The notes beneath the pieces are model-generated. The model was not told the DNA's origin, made no database searches, and saw only the letters and a list, made by a program, of their open reading frames with translations. DNA of 15,050 bases from Acidobacteriota bacterium (GTDB lineage: Bacteria > Acidobacteriota > Blastocatellia > Pyrinomonadales > Pyrinomonadaceae): contig QHXL01000248.1 in assembly GCA_003222935.1 (NCBI GenBank), positions 1-15,050 on the forward strand, read 5' to 3'. Both the position numbers and the translations under genes were made by a program. Below are positions 1 to 7,741 of this stretch, one piece after another (within the stretch, counting starts at the first letter, position 1; each line of letters starts with the position of its first letter).

Positions 1-131
1 ACTGCTCCTGCCTACTGCTCCTGCCGACTGCTCCTGCCTACTGCTCCTGCCTACTGCTCCTGCCTACTGCTCCTGCCTACTGCTCCTGCCTACTGCTCCT
101 GCCGACTGCCGCTGCCCCTGACCACTGCCTA
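1..131. repeat. 13-bp minisatellite (about 9 units)
   Basis: Eight near-identical 13-bp units of ACTGCTCCTGCCT occupy 1-104; the units at 14-26 and 92-104 end in G instead of T. A degenerate ninth unit (105-117) and a partial copy run into the stop codon of the minus-strand hydrolase at 129-131. The array starts at the window edge and may extend further left. Thirteen is not a multiple of three, so copy-number change would shift any frame read through it. It lies downstream of the hydrolase gene and looks non-coding. Confidence 0.95.
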
Positions 132-2582
132 CTTCTTAACGGGCGGTTTCTGAAATGCGGAATCAGGTATAGCTACGTCCCACTTCATGTCTTTCACAAT
201 CATAACGATGTTTCCATAAGCCACGTTGCTCGACACCAGCTTGTAAGGAACCATGACGCCATCAACCATTCGATAGTCACTGAACATTTGGGTCTCCGGC
301 AGCTCAACTCCAGACGTCTCACTCGCAATAACGCTTTCGCGCTTCAAGACGAGAAATGTTTTAGTCGACACGTAGTCGGTTACGGGCGTTCCTTTCTCGC
401 TCTTCCTCTCGACAATGTAAACCTCTTCATCGCCGATCTTCGCCTTACGTTTCACCACGATCGACTTGTAGTTTTTCTTCCAGTTGAGCACGTCGTAGAA
501 ATCAGAAGCAGTGCGAACATCATCGAGTCGTTTGCCGGTGTAAGTTTCCTCCGGGGCGAAACTGACCACTTCACCTCCTGTGTTGCCGTCGAAGTAACTC
601 GTCGAAGTCGCAATCTGTTTGCCAAGCGCCATCAACCGAATATCGCTTAAGGCCGAATTAGGAGCTCGGGCCGTGATTTGACCTTCAGCCTTTACGCCCT
701 GATTTTCAAAATCGATCGCAACAGTAGTAACGGACGATTTATGTTTCCGAAGTGCTTCCTCACCCCCATAAGCAGCGATCATCTTTGTAAGTAGTTCATC
801 AGCTGAGATCAGATTGCTCGGAACTCGGCGGAATGAAAAACGACCTTCAGGTTGATTCAGCACAATGCCGGAAACTTTGTCCGCACCGTCACGCACTACT
901 TCAATCCAGTACGTTTCAGGGAGACCAGGACTGCGGAGTTTATTTTTCTCACTCTCGGTAAGTGGATATGGAGGCTGACCTGGAACCAGCAACGAGACCT
1001 TTCCTTCTCGCATGCCAATCTCGATTACTTGTTTCGAAGATTCATTTTCGTACGAGCCGACAACTATAGAAAGCGAGTCGCCCGCCGCGGAAGTTGTAGC
1101 AGTGCTCTCCGTCGCCATTACCTTCGGCAAAATCAGGTTGCCCTGGGGCTGTTCGAGAAACATCTCCGTCTCGCTCTCTTTGCCCTTGATGGGACGAAAC
1201 GTCGCGTAGAAACCGGCAGGCGCAGGGTCAGCAAGTTTGTAACGACGACCACCAAGATTCTCTAGCGGATATGGAGATTGACCAGGGACGAACAGGGTTA
1301 GTTTGTTGTCCTTGAATGTTACTTCAAAGCTGACGCCCGCAGACGCAAGTCGATAATTTCCGGCTTCCAGTTTTGGATCAGATGCTGGTCCAGCGACCTT
1401 TTCCTCTTTTAGGTTTGGATCATTTACCAGGTTTTGCCAGATAGTGTTTGTAGCAAAAGGTCCGAGCGAGGAGGCGGTAACATTCGTCAACAAGGCGAAG
1501 CCGAGTTTTTGATCAGGCATAAACGCAACCTGTGAATTAAAGCCGTCGATATTTCCACCGTGATCGACGACTTTGTGTTTGTTCCATTGGCGAAGGAACC
1601 AACCCAGACCGTAATCAATCGAACCGGCGACATTCATCTGCTTCGATATGGATTCAGTAAAGGCTTTCTCGGAAATAAGACGCTTACCGTTCACTGTTCC
1701 GCCAGACAACATGAATCGCAGCCATTGGACCATGTCGCGTGCGTTCGAGTTAATGGCGCCGGCGGGTGCCGCGTAGGAAATCTCCCGTTGTGGCAATCTG
1801 CGCGTTACCTTGGTTGTTGAGTTGTATTCGTACCCAAAAGAAAAGTCGCGCGACTTCTGCATTGCTACAACTGTTGTATTGCTTGCTTTCATCCCGAGCG
1901 GTTTGAAAATTTTCGTTTCGATGAGTGTGTCCCAGGTCGAATTCTCGGCGCGCGCCACTGCCTCACCAGCCGCTGCGTACATGATGTTCTGATATTGAAA
2001 CTTCTCACCGAGCTTCGCTGTTGGTTTCGCCATCGCCGCAACCTGGATGAGTTCCTGCCGATTCAAGACTCCGGTAACCATCGCAAGATCGGTACGATTC
2101 AGTCCGGAGCGATGGGATAGCAGGTCGCGAAACGTTATTTTCGCGTCCGCGTCCGGATCACTGAGTTTGAAGTAGGGTAAAAACTTCTTCGGTGAATCCT
2201 CGAGCGATAGTTTTCCTTCGTCAGTACCCATCAATGCCAACATTGAAGTGAAGGCTTTGGAAGCGGAGCCGATGGCAAAGAGAGTGTCAGCTGTGACCGG
2301 GATCTTTTTCTCGAAGTCTTTATATCCAAGACCCTTCATGTAAATGATGTGGTCGTCTTTGACGATGACGAGTGATAAGCCGGGTATTCCCAGTTCTATC
2401 CGTTTGTCGTCAATGGCCTTTTCGATAGCTGCGAGCTGACAACTAAACTCTTGAGGTGCCGCTTGCGGCTTGGTGGCTGCCGTTCTTTGAGCCTGCGCTG
2501 AAAGACTCAGTGACGAACAAAAGATGGCTACAACTAAGAGAAGTGCAGAAATTGACCGGGTAAATCGATTCAGCTTAATCAT
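129..2582 (-). CDS. Secreted beta-lactamase-fold serine hydrolase (class C / PBP-like) with C-terminal accessory domains
   Basis: The catalytic domain has all three motifs of the class C beta-lactamase / DD-peptidase family. Numbered from the start used here (817 aa), they are SxxK at 106-109 (Ser106 nucleophile, Lys109), YxN at 197-199 and HGG at 341-343 in the place of KTG. The N-terminus has a basic stretch, a hydrophobic core and SLSAQAQ, so a Sec signal peptide and export are likely. Two similar beta-rich segments follow (roughly 406-488 and 503-588), each with a VPGQxPYPL signature. A C-terminal segment begins around 597 with a YGGEEAL motif, as seen at the start of LolA-like lipoprotein-binding domains. 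An upstream ATG at 2618 is in frame, but the 2582 ATG has a GGAG site 6 nt ahead and directly begins the signal peptide. Substrate is unknown; peptidase, esterase and beta-lactamase relatives share these motifs. The stop codon merges with the minisatellite. Confidence 0.88.
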   Translation of the reverse strand: MIKLNRFTRSISALLLVVAIFCSSLSLSAQAQRTAATKPQAAPQEFSCQLAAIEKAIDDKRIELGIPGLSLVIVKDDHIIYMKGLGYKDFEKKIPVTADTLFAIGSASKAFTSMLALMGTDEGKLSLEDSPKKFLPYFKLSDPDADAKITFRDLLSHRSGLNRTDLAMVTGVLNRQELIQVAAMAKPTAKLGEKFQYQNIMYAAAGEAVARAENSTWDTLIETKIFKPLGMKASNTTVVAMQKSRDFSFGYEYNSTTKVTRRLPQREISYAAPAGAINSNARDMVQWLRFMLSGGTVNGKRLISEKAFTESISKQMNVAGSIDYGLGWFLRQWNKHKVVDHGGNIDGFNSQVAFMPDQKLGFALLTNVTASSLGPFATNTIWQNLVNDPNLKEEKVAGPASDPKLEAGNYRLASAGVSFEVTFKDNKLTLFVPGQSPYPLENLGGRRYKLADPAPAGFYATFRPIKGKESETEMFLEQPQGNLILPKVMATESTATTSAAGDSLSIVVGSYENESSKQVIEIGMREGKVSLLVPGQPPYPLTESEKNKLRSPGLPETYWIEVVRDGADKVSGIVLNQPEGRFSFRRVPSNLISADELLTKMIAAYGGEEALRKHKSSVTTVAIDFENQGVKAEGQITARAPNSALSDIRLMALGKQIATSTSYFDGNTGGEVVSFAPEETYTGKRLDDVRTASDFYDVLNWKKNYKSIVVKRKAKIGDEEVYIVERKSEKGTPVTDYVSTKTFLVLKRESVIASETSGVELPETQMFSDYRMVDGVMVPYKLVSSNVAYGNIVMIVKDMKWDVAIPDSAFQKPPVKK

Positions 2583-2593
2583 GTTTGACTCCG
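2583..2593 (-). promoter_or_regulatory. Ribosome binding site that decides the hydrolase start
   Basis: Read on the minus strand this is CGGAG, 6 nt, then ATG at 2582. The alternative in-frame ATG at 2618 has no comparable purine-rich site upstream, so the shorter protein beginning MIKLN is preferred. Confidence 0.7.
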
Positions 2594-2683
2594 AAGGGAT
2601 TCTTGCTGGAAAACGCATGAAGAGTTGAGAAGTTTAGAAATCAATCCGGGTGTGTACTACGGACGACCCGCCGCGAGGGTTTC

Positions 2684-2770
2684 GAGTAGCACAGACTTCA
2701 GTCTGTGCCGGCATTGCATATCTGACTGTTTGGATTCAAAAACAAACACAGACTGAAGTCTGTGCTACTC
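2684..2770. repeat. REP-like inverted doublet, CTTCAG core
   Basis: Two perfect 24-nt inverted arms (2684-2707 and 2747-2770) flank a 39-nt spacer. Each arm is itself a near-perfect palindrome around CACAGACTTCAGTCTGTG, so one transcript can fold as two small hairpins or one long one. The left arm reads GTAG followed by the palindrome, which resembles the GTAG head of bacterial REP elements. No transposase of the RAYT type is in the window. The gap between the hydrolase start and korB (2583-2905) holds this element, the GC-rich repeat at 2783-2833 and no gene I can support. Confidence 0.9.
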
Positions 2771-2782
2771 CATACAAATCAT

Positions 2783-2833
2783 CGCCCCCGGTGTTTGCGA
2801 GCTGCAACATTCGCTCGACAACATCCGGGGGCG
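2783..2833. repeat. Short GC-rich inverted repeat downstream of korB
   Basis: Arms CGCCCCCGG (2783-2791) and CCGGGGGCG (2825-2833) are perfect complements separated by 33 nt. It lies 72 nt past the korB stop on the minus strand. There is no T-tract, so it is not a convincing intrinsic terminator. Confidence 0.5.
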
Positions 2834-2905
2834 TAGGAACATATAACACGAGTATGTCAGGAAAGGTGGGGACGAATCCGGTCCTCCCTTGGTCATTTAC
2901 TTCAA

Positions 2906-4030
2906 CTATTCAACGACCCAGGTCTCTCCGCTATTTAGCAACTGCTCAAGACTTCCCGGACCTGACTTCGCAATTGATGCATCAATCTGATCGACCAGCA
3001 TTGCTTCGTATGTCGGCCGCTCGACAGCGCGGAAGATTCCCACAGGCTGTGGAAAATCAGGTTGCTCCATTCGCGCTAGCATGAAGGCGACCGACGGATC
3101 CTGCAGGTAGATATCGTGGACCAGCAAATCGTTTTCGGTGATTCCATTTTCACCAATAGTCACCACTTCCGGGTGAGCGCCCTTCATGCGAATACCCATG
3201 TTCTTTTCTTTTCCGAAGATCATGGGTTTGCCGTGTTCGAGATAGAGCACCTTGTCCGAACGCACCGAACGGTCGGCGAAGTAGTCGAACGCGTGGTCGT
3301 TGAAGATGTTGCAGTTTTGATAGACCTCGATGAACGAGATGCCCTTGTGCTTAGCAGCAGCGTCGACCATCACACCGAGGTGCTTGACGTCGATGTCGAT
3401 CGAGCGTGCAACAAACGTCGACTCACTCGCTATCGCCAGTGACAGCGGATTGATCGGATAGTCGATCGTTCCAGACGGCGTGGACTTCGTCTTCTTGCCA
3501 AACTCTGAAGTCGGGCTGTACTGACCTTTAGTCAAACCGTAGATGCGGTTATTGAAAAGGATGTAGTTGATGTCCAGATTACGTCGAATGGCATGAATGA
3601 AGTGATTGCCGCCAATTGAAAGCGCGTCGCCATCGCCGGTGATCACCCAGACACTCAAGTCCGGATTAGCGCACTTGATTCCGGTTGCGACTGCGGGAGC
3701 GCGACCATGAATACTGTGAAAGCCGTAGGTATTCATGTAATACGGAAAGCGCGAGGAGCATCCGATGCCCGAAACAAACACGATCTTCTCGCGCGGAATG
3801 CCAAGCTCCGGCATCACCTTCTGCACGTTGTTGAGAATCGCGTAGTCGCCGCAACCCGGACACCAGCGCACTTCCTGATCAGAAACAAAGTCAGCTTTCT
3901 TCAACTGACCCGGGGGCGGTGCAATGCGTCCAGAGACAGCGGAGCCAACTTCGCTGTCGGCAGAGACAGCTTCAACGATTGGCTTGTTTCCATTTCCGTT
4001 ACTACCGTTTCCGTTAGCTTGTGTGCTCAT
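2906..4030 (-). CDS. korB: 2-oxoacid:ferredoxin oxidoreductase, beta subunit
   Basis: The beta subunit carries thiamine diphosphate and a [4Fe-4S] cluster and, with KorA, oxidatively decarboxylates a 2-oxoacid to acyl-CoA with reduction of ferredoxin. The cluster cysteines are visible as C57, C60 (WCPGCGDY), C91 (GIGCSS) and C240 (QNCNIF). Their spacing is close to that of the structurally known Sulfolobus enzyme. The diphosphate/Mg site is GDGDALSIGGNH at 132-143, followed by FNN at 159-161. The 374-aa protein has an N-terminal extension of about 45 residues with an Asn/Gly-rich run. The start has AGGAG 5 nt upstream. It lies 119 nt downstream of korA in the same direction, so the two are probably one operon. 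2-Oxoglutarate is the likely substrate by family resemblance, but pyruvate or branched-chain 2-oxoacids cannot be excluded. Confidence 0.93.
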   Translation of the reverse strand: MSTQANGNGSNGNGNKPIVEAVSADSEVGSAVSGRIAPPPGQLKKADFVSDQEVRWCPGCGDYAILNNVQKVMPELGIPREKIVFVSGIGCSSRFPYYMNTYGFHSIHGRAPAVATGIKCANPDLSVWVITGDGDALSIGGNHFIHAIRRNLDINYILFNNRIYGLTKGQYSPTSEFGKKTKSTPSGTIDYPINPLSLAIASESTFVARSIDIDVKHLGVMVDAAAKHKGISFIEVYQNCNIFNDHAFDYFADRSVRSDKVLYLEHGKPMIFGKEKNMGIRMKGAHPEVVTIGENGITENDLLVHDIYLQDPSVAFMLARMEQPDFPQPVGIFRAVERPTYEAMLVDQIDASIAKSGPGSLEQLLNSGETWVVE

Positions 4031-4048
4031 TCTTGCTCCTGATTTTTT

Positions 4049-4132
4049 CTCTGTGTACCTTTGTGTCTCCCTGTCTCTGTGGTTTCTTGATGCCTTGAGT
4101 TAGTTGAACCACTGAGGCACAGAGACACAGAG
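4049..4132. repeat. Imperfect inverted repeat (CACAGAG type) between korA and korB
   Basis: A CTCTGTGT...CTGTGGTT segment (4049-4083) is imperfectly complementary to GAACCACTGAGGCACAGAGA and the bases after it (4106-4132). It fills most of the 119-nt spacer of a probable two-gene operon, so it would be transcribed as a hairpin between the two cistrons. It may affect processing or the relative expression of the two subunits; this is inference. Confidence 0.7.
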
Positions 4133-4149
4133 TTTCGCAGAGAGTGAAC

Positions 4150-6012
4150 CTACAAATACTCTTCGACCTTCCGAACGATCTCCCTGATCTGAAACGGCCG
4201 TCCCTTAACCTTCGAGAACGGAACTGCATCCACCAGGTACTTAGCTCGAATCATCGTGCACAGTTGGCCCAGGTTCATTTCCGGGATGATCACAGTTTCA
4301 AACCCCGCCAGCACTTCGCCGAGGTTTCGCGGGAAAGGATTCAAGTGACGCAGGTGCGCTGACGAAACGCTCTTGCCTTCGCGCTGCATCTTCTCAACTG
4401 CTGAACTGATCGACCCATAGGTCGAACCCCAACCAAGCACCAGGACCTTCCCGGTCTTTTCACCCATTACTTCCACGAGCGGAATCTCATTCGCTGCCCG
4501 GTCAATTTTCTCCTGACGCAGCTTGACCATCAGGTGATGGTTTTCCGGATCGTAGTTAACATTGCCGCTGATGTGTTGCTTTTCGATACCGCCGATTCGA
4601 TGTTCGAGGCCCGGCGTACCCGGTAAAGCGAACGGCCGCGCCAACGTCTCCTCGTCACGCGAGTAGGGCATGAACGTCGCCGGGTCAGTCGCAAACTTGA
4701 CGTCGATCTTGGGCAACGAATCAATCGAGGGTATCGCCCATGGCTCAGCGCCATTCGCGAGATAACCGTCCGATAAGTAGAACACCGGCGACATGTATTT
4801 GAACGCCAGGCGTGTGGCCTCGATCGCCATGTGGAAACAGTCGGCAGGCGTGGCGGGCGCTACGACGATCGCCGGGCACTCACCGTTGCGACCCCAAACG
4901 GCCTGGAACAAATCAGCCTGTTCCGTCTTCGTCGGCAATCCGGTTGATGGTCCACCACGTTGGACGTTAACTATTATCAACGGCAGCTCCGTCATCACCG
5001 CCAACCCGATCGCTTCCTGCTTCAAGGCTACACCTGGACCCGACGTACCAGTCAGTCCAATCTGACCGGCAAAGCTGGCGCCTATCGCTGCGCACACAGC
5101 CGCGATCTCGTCTTCGGCCTGAAACGTCTTCACTCCAAAACTCTTGTGTCGCGACAACTCGTGAAGAATGTCCGACGCCGGAGTGATCGGATACGAACCA
5201 TAAAAAAGCGGACGACCTGATAGTTGCGAAGCGGCGATGAAACCAAGCGCGGTCGCTTCGTTACCAGTCATCTTTCGATACTTGCCAGGCGCAATCTTCG
5301 CTTTCTTGACGGTGTAGTGTGTAGTGAAAACTTCAGTGGTGTCGGCAAAGTTGTAACCGGTCTTCAAAGCGATCTCGTTCGCCTTTGCCAGTTCCGGACT
5401 CTTCGCAAACTTGGCGTGTATCCACGACAGCGTCGTTTCCATCGGGCGGTCATATAACCAATACAAAACGCCGAGAGCGAAAAAGTTTTTCGAACGATCG
5501 ATCTCTTTGCGCGACAGTTCGACGTTGCCTTTCAACGCATTCATGTTGAGCGTCGAGATTGGCAGTTTGTGAACCCGATAGCCGGCGAGTGAATTGTCTT
5601 CCAGAGGATTGGAAGCGTAGTTGGCGTACTTGAGATTTTCCGGAGTGAACCCGTCGGTGTTGACGATCAGCGTGCCACCTTCTTCGAGGTCGGCAAGGTT
5701 CACCTTTAGTGCTGCTGGATTCATTGCAACGAGCACATTGGGTTGATCGCCGGGAGTTTTGATCTCCTGACTCGAGAAGTTCAACTGGAATCCGCTGACG
5801 CCGGGCAAGCTGCCGGCAGGGGCGCGAATCTCAGCCGGGAAGTCGGGCAAAGTCGAAATATCGTTACCGACAACAGCAGATGTGTTGGTGAACTGGGTGC
5901 CGGTCAATTGCATACCGTCGCCGGAGTCCCCGGCAAACCGGATTGTTACAGTCTCGACTTCCTCGTGGAGTTTCTCAACAGGAGTTATGGGCGGTTCGAT
6001 AACAGTGCTCAT
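4150..6012 (-). CDS. korA: 2-oxoacid:ferredoxin oxidoreductase, alpha subunit (gamma-alpha fusion)
   Basis: A 620-aa partner of KorB. The N-terminal part (about 20-225) is the gamma domain, opening with the glycine-rich [13 protein letters not shown] motif at 27-38. The C-terminal part is the alpha (pyrimidine-binding) domain with YPITP at 274-278, GTSGPG at 322-327 and the [16 protein letters not shown] segment at 353-368. This gamma-alpha fused, two-subunit layout without a separate ferredoxin-like delta subunit is the KorAB type known from aerobic bacteria and archaea. The start has only a weak ribosome binding site. It is first of the pair transcribed leftward, with 436 nt of intergenic DNA upstream. 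The product needs CoA and an external ferredoxin; the [2Fe-2S] ferredoxin at 10914 is nearby, but whether it is the partner is unknown. Confidence 0.93.
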   Translation of the reverse strand: MSTVIEPPITPVEKLHEEVETVTIRFAGDSGDGMQLTGTQFTNTSAVVGNDISTLPDFPAEIRAPAGSLPGVSGFQLNFSSQEIKTPGDQPNVLVAMNPAALKVNLADLEEGGTLIVNTDGFTPENLKYANYASNPLEDNSLAGYRVHKLPISTLNMNALKGNVELSRKEIDRSKNFFALGVLYWLYDRPMETTLSWIHAKFAKSPELAKANEIALKTGYNFADTTEVFTTHYTVKKAKIAPGKYRKMTGNEATALGFIAASQLSGRPLFYGSYPITPASDILHELSRHKSFGVKTFQAEDEIAAVCAAIGASFAGQIGLTGTSGPGVALKQEAIGLAVMTELPLIIVNVQRGGPSTGLPTKTEQADLFQAVWGRNGECPAIVVAPATPADCFHMAIEATRLAFKYMSPVFYLSDGYLANGAEPWAIPSIDSLPKIDVKFATDPATFMPYSRDEETLARPFALPGTPGLEHRIGGIEKQHISGNVNYDPENHHLMVKLRQEKIDRAANEIPLVEVMGEKTGKVLVLGWGSTYGSISSAVEKMQREGKSVSSAHLRHLNPFPRNLGEVLAGFETVIIPEMNLGQLCTMIRAKYLVDAVPFSKVKGRPFQIREIVRKVEEYL

Positions 6013-6062
6013 TTGGTTTCGATTAGACCCTTTCCAAATTTGATTTTGTCGACTTGGGTGAA

Positions 6063-6092
6063 ACTATCTCATTCAGTTTTAAGAGATCTCAA
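6063..6092 (-). promoter_or_regulatory. Candidate promoter for korAB
   Basis: On the minus strand TTGAGA (6087-6092) and GATAGT (6063-6068) are separated by 18 nt and lie about 51 nt before the korA start. Match to the sigma-70 consensus is partial (the -10 matches 4 of 6). This is a weak candidate by eye only. Confidence 0.25.
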
Positions 6093-6280
6093 AATCCGAG
6101 TGGGTATTAGTCCCCACGCGAATGACAGCGTTAGAGGATTTTTGCGCGACGACCCGACGGGCTGTGGTATCAAACGCTTGCTCCGGAGAACCTAGGGAGT
6201 GGATTCTAGTGGAAATCCCCGACTTTATTTCTGCCGAGAATTCTAACAGCAAAGCTCAGGCCGCAAAAGCAGAAAGAAAG

Positions 6281-6445
6281 TGGCACAGACTTCAGTCTGT
6301 GTCTTTTGAGAAAGCGGCGGTGTGAGGAATGATAGAACCACCGACTGAGGGAGCTCTGATTTAAGTCTCCGCCGCAAAACAACGATCCACGAAGTCACAC
6401 GAACAAACACGAATGCACAGAACCACAGATTGAAGTCTGTGCCAC
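6281..6445. repeat. REP-like inverted doublet, CTTCAG core, downstream of the cysteine desulfurase
   Basis: Arms at 6281-6301 and 6424-6444 are inverted copies of GGCACAGACTTCAGTCTGTG with one mismatch, 122 nt apart. They are the same family as the pair at 2684-2770. The right arm begins about 4 nt past the desulfurase stop codon. The spacer contains the 10-bp CACGAA repeat. The whole gap 6013-6448 (436 nt) holds this element, a weak korA promoter candidate and no supportable gene. Confidence 0.85.
6388..6413. repeat. Three CACGAA units at exact 10-bp spacing
   Basis: CACGAA occurs at 6388, 6398 and 6408, giving a 10-bp period with variable filler. It is a short degenerate tandem array inside the REP doublet spacer. 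A protein-binding role is possible from the helical phasing but unsupported. Confidence 0.55.
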
Positions 6446-6448
6446 TCG

Positions 6449-7603
6449 CTACTTCGCGGTCGGCGACATTTCAACTAGCTTGCTAATGATCTTAGGCAGA
6501 ACGTCGAGAGTCGTTTCAATCTCTTCTTCAGTGTTGTAGCGACCGACCGAAAATCTGATCGAGCCTTGAGCCATTGAGTAAGGAACATTCATAGCTTTCA
6601 GTGTAGGCGAAGCGGTGTGCGACGAAGAGTGACACGCTGAGCCAGTCGACACACAGATTCCTTTGTCATCGAGATGGGCCAGGATACTTTGGCCGTCGAC
6701 ATGTTCAAATGAAATACTCGAAGTGTTTGGCAAACGCTTTGTTCGATCAGCAATCCCATTCAGATGCGCGTTCGAAATACCTTCGAGAATCCCGTCCTCC
6801 AACTGATTTCGCAACGATTCAATCAGGGTATGATCGCCGTCGATTCGAGCCAGGCTACACGCCGCACCGAGTCCAACGATGTTTGGAACCGCTAACGTTC
6901 CGGCACGCCGGCCCTCTTCCTGCTTGCCACCGAGAATAAACGACGGCAGCTCAACTCCACTCCGAACGTAGAGCGCCCCGACTCCCTGTGGCGCATGCAG
7001 TTTGTGGCCCGACAGCGCGAAAAGATCGACGTTGCAGGACTTCAACTCGATCGGGACTTTTCCCACGGCCTGAACACCATCGACATGAAATACAGCACCC
7101 GAGCGCTCGCGAACAATGTGGCCAATCTCCCTCATTGGAAACAACACACCCGTTTCGTTGTTCGCGAGCATGATTGATACCAGAGCCGTGTCAGCACGGA
7201 GCGCGTTTCGCAGCTCTTCAAGGTCGAGTTCACCATTGCCGTCAACACCGAGCCAGGTAACGTCGTAACCCTCCTTTTCGAGTTGGTGGCAAACATTCCG
7301 AACTGCCTCGTGTTCTACGAGCGTAGTAACGACATGTTTTTTGTCGGGACGAGTAGCGAGCACACCGCGAATGGCCCAGTTGTCAGACTCCGAACCGCAC
7401 GAAGTAAAGACAATTTCTTTGGGGTCGGCAGCCCCGATCAATGAAGCAACTTCGATCCGCGCGTCTTCGACAGCATGTTTCATGTGCCGGCCGAGGGCGT
7501 GTGGAGAAGAAGGATTACCAAAGTACTTACTGAGGTAAGGCTGCATCGCTTCGTACACTTCGGGAGCGACGGCGGTGGTGGCGTTGTTGTCGAGGTAGAT
7601 CAT
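6449..7603 (-). CDS. iscS: Cysteine desulfurase (IscS/NifS type)
   Basis: A PLP-dependent enzyme that takes sulfur from cysteine as an enzyme-bound persulfide and hands it to the Fe-S scaffold. The 384-aa sequence has YLDNNATT at 3-10, the PLP-stacking His98 in VEHEAV, Asp175 and Gln178 in HVDGVQ, the Schiff-base lysine K201 in SGHKLHAPQG and the catalytic C324 in STGSACHSSSHTASP. This is the group I (IscS/NifS) active-site loop, not the SufS type. It lies 138 nt downstream of the IscU-BFD gene in the same direction, so sulfur donor and scaffold probably share a transcript despite the hairpin element between them. The ribosome binding site is weak (AAGG about 9 nt ahead). I cannot tell NifS from IscS by sequence alone; no nitrogenase genes are visible, so general Fe-S assembly is more likely. 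Confidence 0.93.
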   Translation of the reverse strand: MIYLDNNATTAVAPEVYEAMQPYLSKYFGNPSSPHALGRHMKHAVEDARIEVASLIGAADPKEIVFTSCGSESDNWAIRGVLATRPDKKHVVTTLVEHEAVRNVCHQLEKEGYDVTWLGVDGNGELDLEELRNALRADTALVSIMLANNETGVLFPMREIGHIVRERSGAVFHVDGVQAVGKVPIELKSCNVDLFALSGHKLHAPQGVGALYVRSGVELPSFILGGKQEEGRRAGTLAVPNIVGLGAACSLARIDGDHTLIESLRNQLEDGILEGISNAHLNGIADRTKRLPNTSSISFEHVDGQSILAHLDDKGICVSTGSACHSSSHTASPTLKAMNVPYSMAQGSIRFSVGRYNTEEEIETTLDVLPKIISKLVEMSPTAK

Positions 7604-7617
7604 GGGTTTGGCCTTTT

Positions 7618-7733
7618 GGTCTTAATGTCCGACGAACTTTAGTTTGTCGCGCCTTAAATGAAAACGACTCAAGCTAATACCAAGAGGCGCCAGGCTGACG
7701 ACGACAAACTGAAGTTCATCGGACATCAAGACC
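7618..7733. repeat. REP-like inverted doublet, CTTTAG core (copy A)
   Basis: Arms 7618-7649 and 7702-7733 are inverted and match at 29 of 32 positions. Each contains TGTCCGA followed by a palindromic stem CGACGAACT/AGTTTGTCG. It fills the spacer between the IscU-BFD and cysteine desulfurase genes. Its right edge is about 8 nt from the IscU-BFD stop and its left edge 14 nt from the desulfurase start. In a leftward transcript it would form a long hairpin between the two cistrons. Confidence 0.9.
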
Positions 7734-7741
7734 CAAGTCCC

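Noticed and set aside
288..1992. Several plus-strand open frames of 60-137 codons opposite the hydrolase gene
   Set aside because: They lie antisense inside a well-supported gene with clear catalytic motifs, have no family signatures or ribosome binding sites, and are expected by chance.
2594..2700. Sigma-70 promoter for the hydrolase
   Set aside because: TAAACT on the minus strand could be a -10, but no acceptable -35 lies 16-18 nt upstream.
2684..2770. CRISPR-like reading of the repeated palindromes
   Set aside because: Copies are inverted, occur only in pairs and have no regular spacers or cas genes; a REP-type element fits better.
2840..2890. Small hairpins just downstream of korB (for example ACATA/TATGT and GGAC/GTCC)
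   Set aside because: Stems are 4-6 bp with no T-tract on the minus strand; too weak to call a terminator.
2650..3084. A 144-codon plus-strand open frame crossing the REP doublet and the korB 3' end
   Set aside because: Its first third is the CTTCAG repeat and the rest is antisense to korB. The peptide has no recognisable motif.
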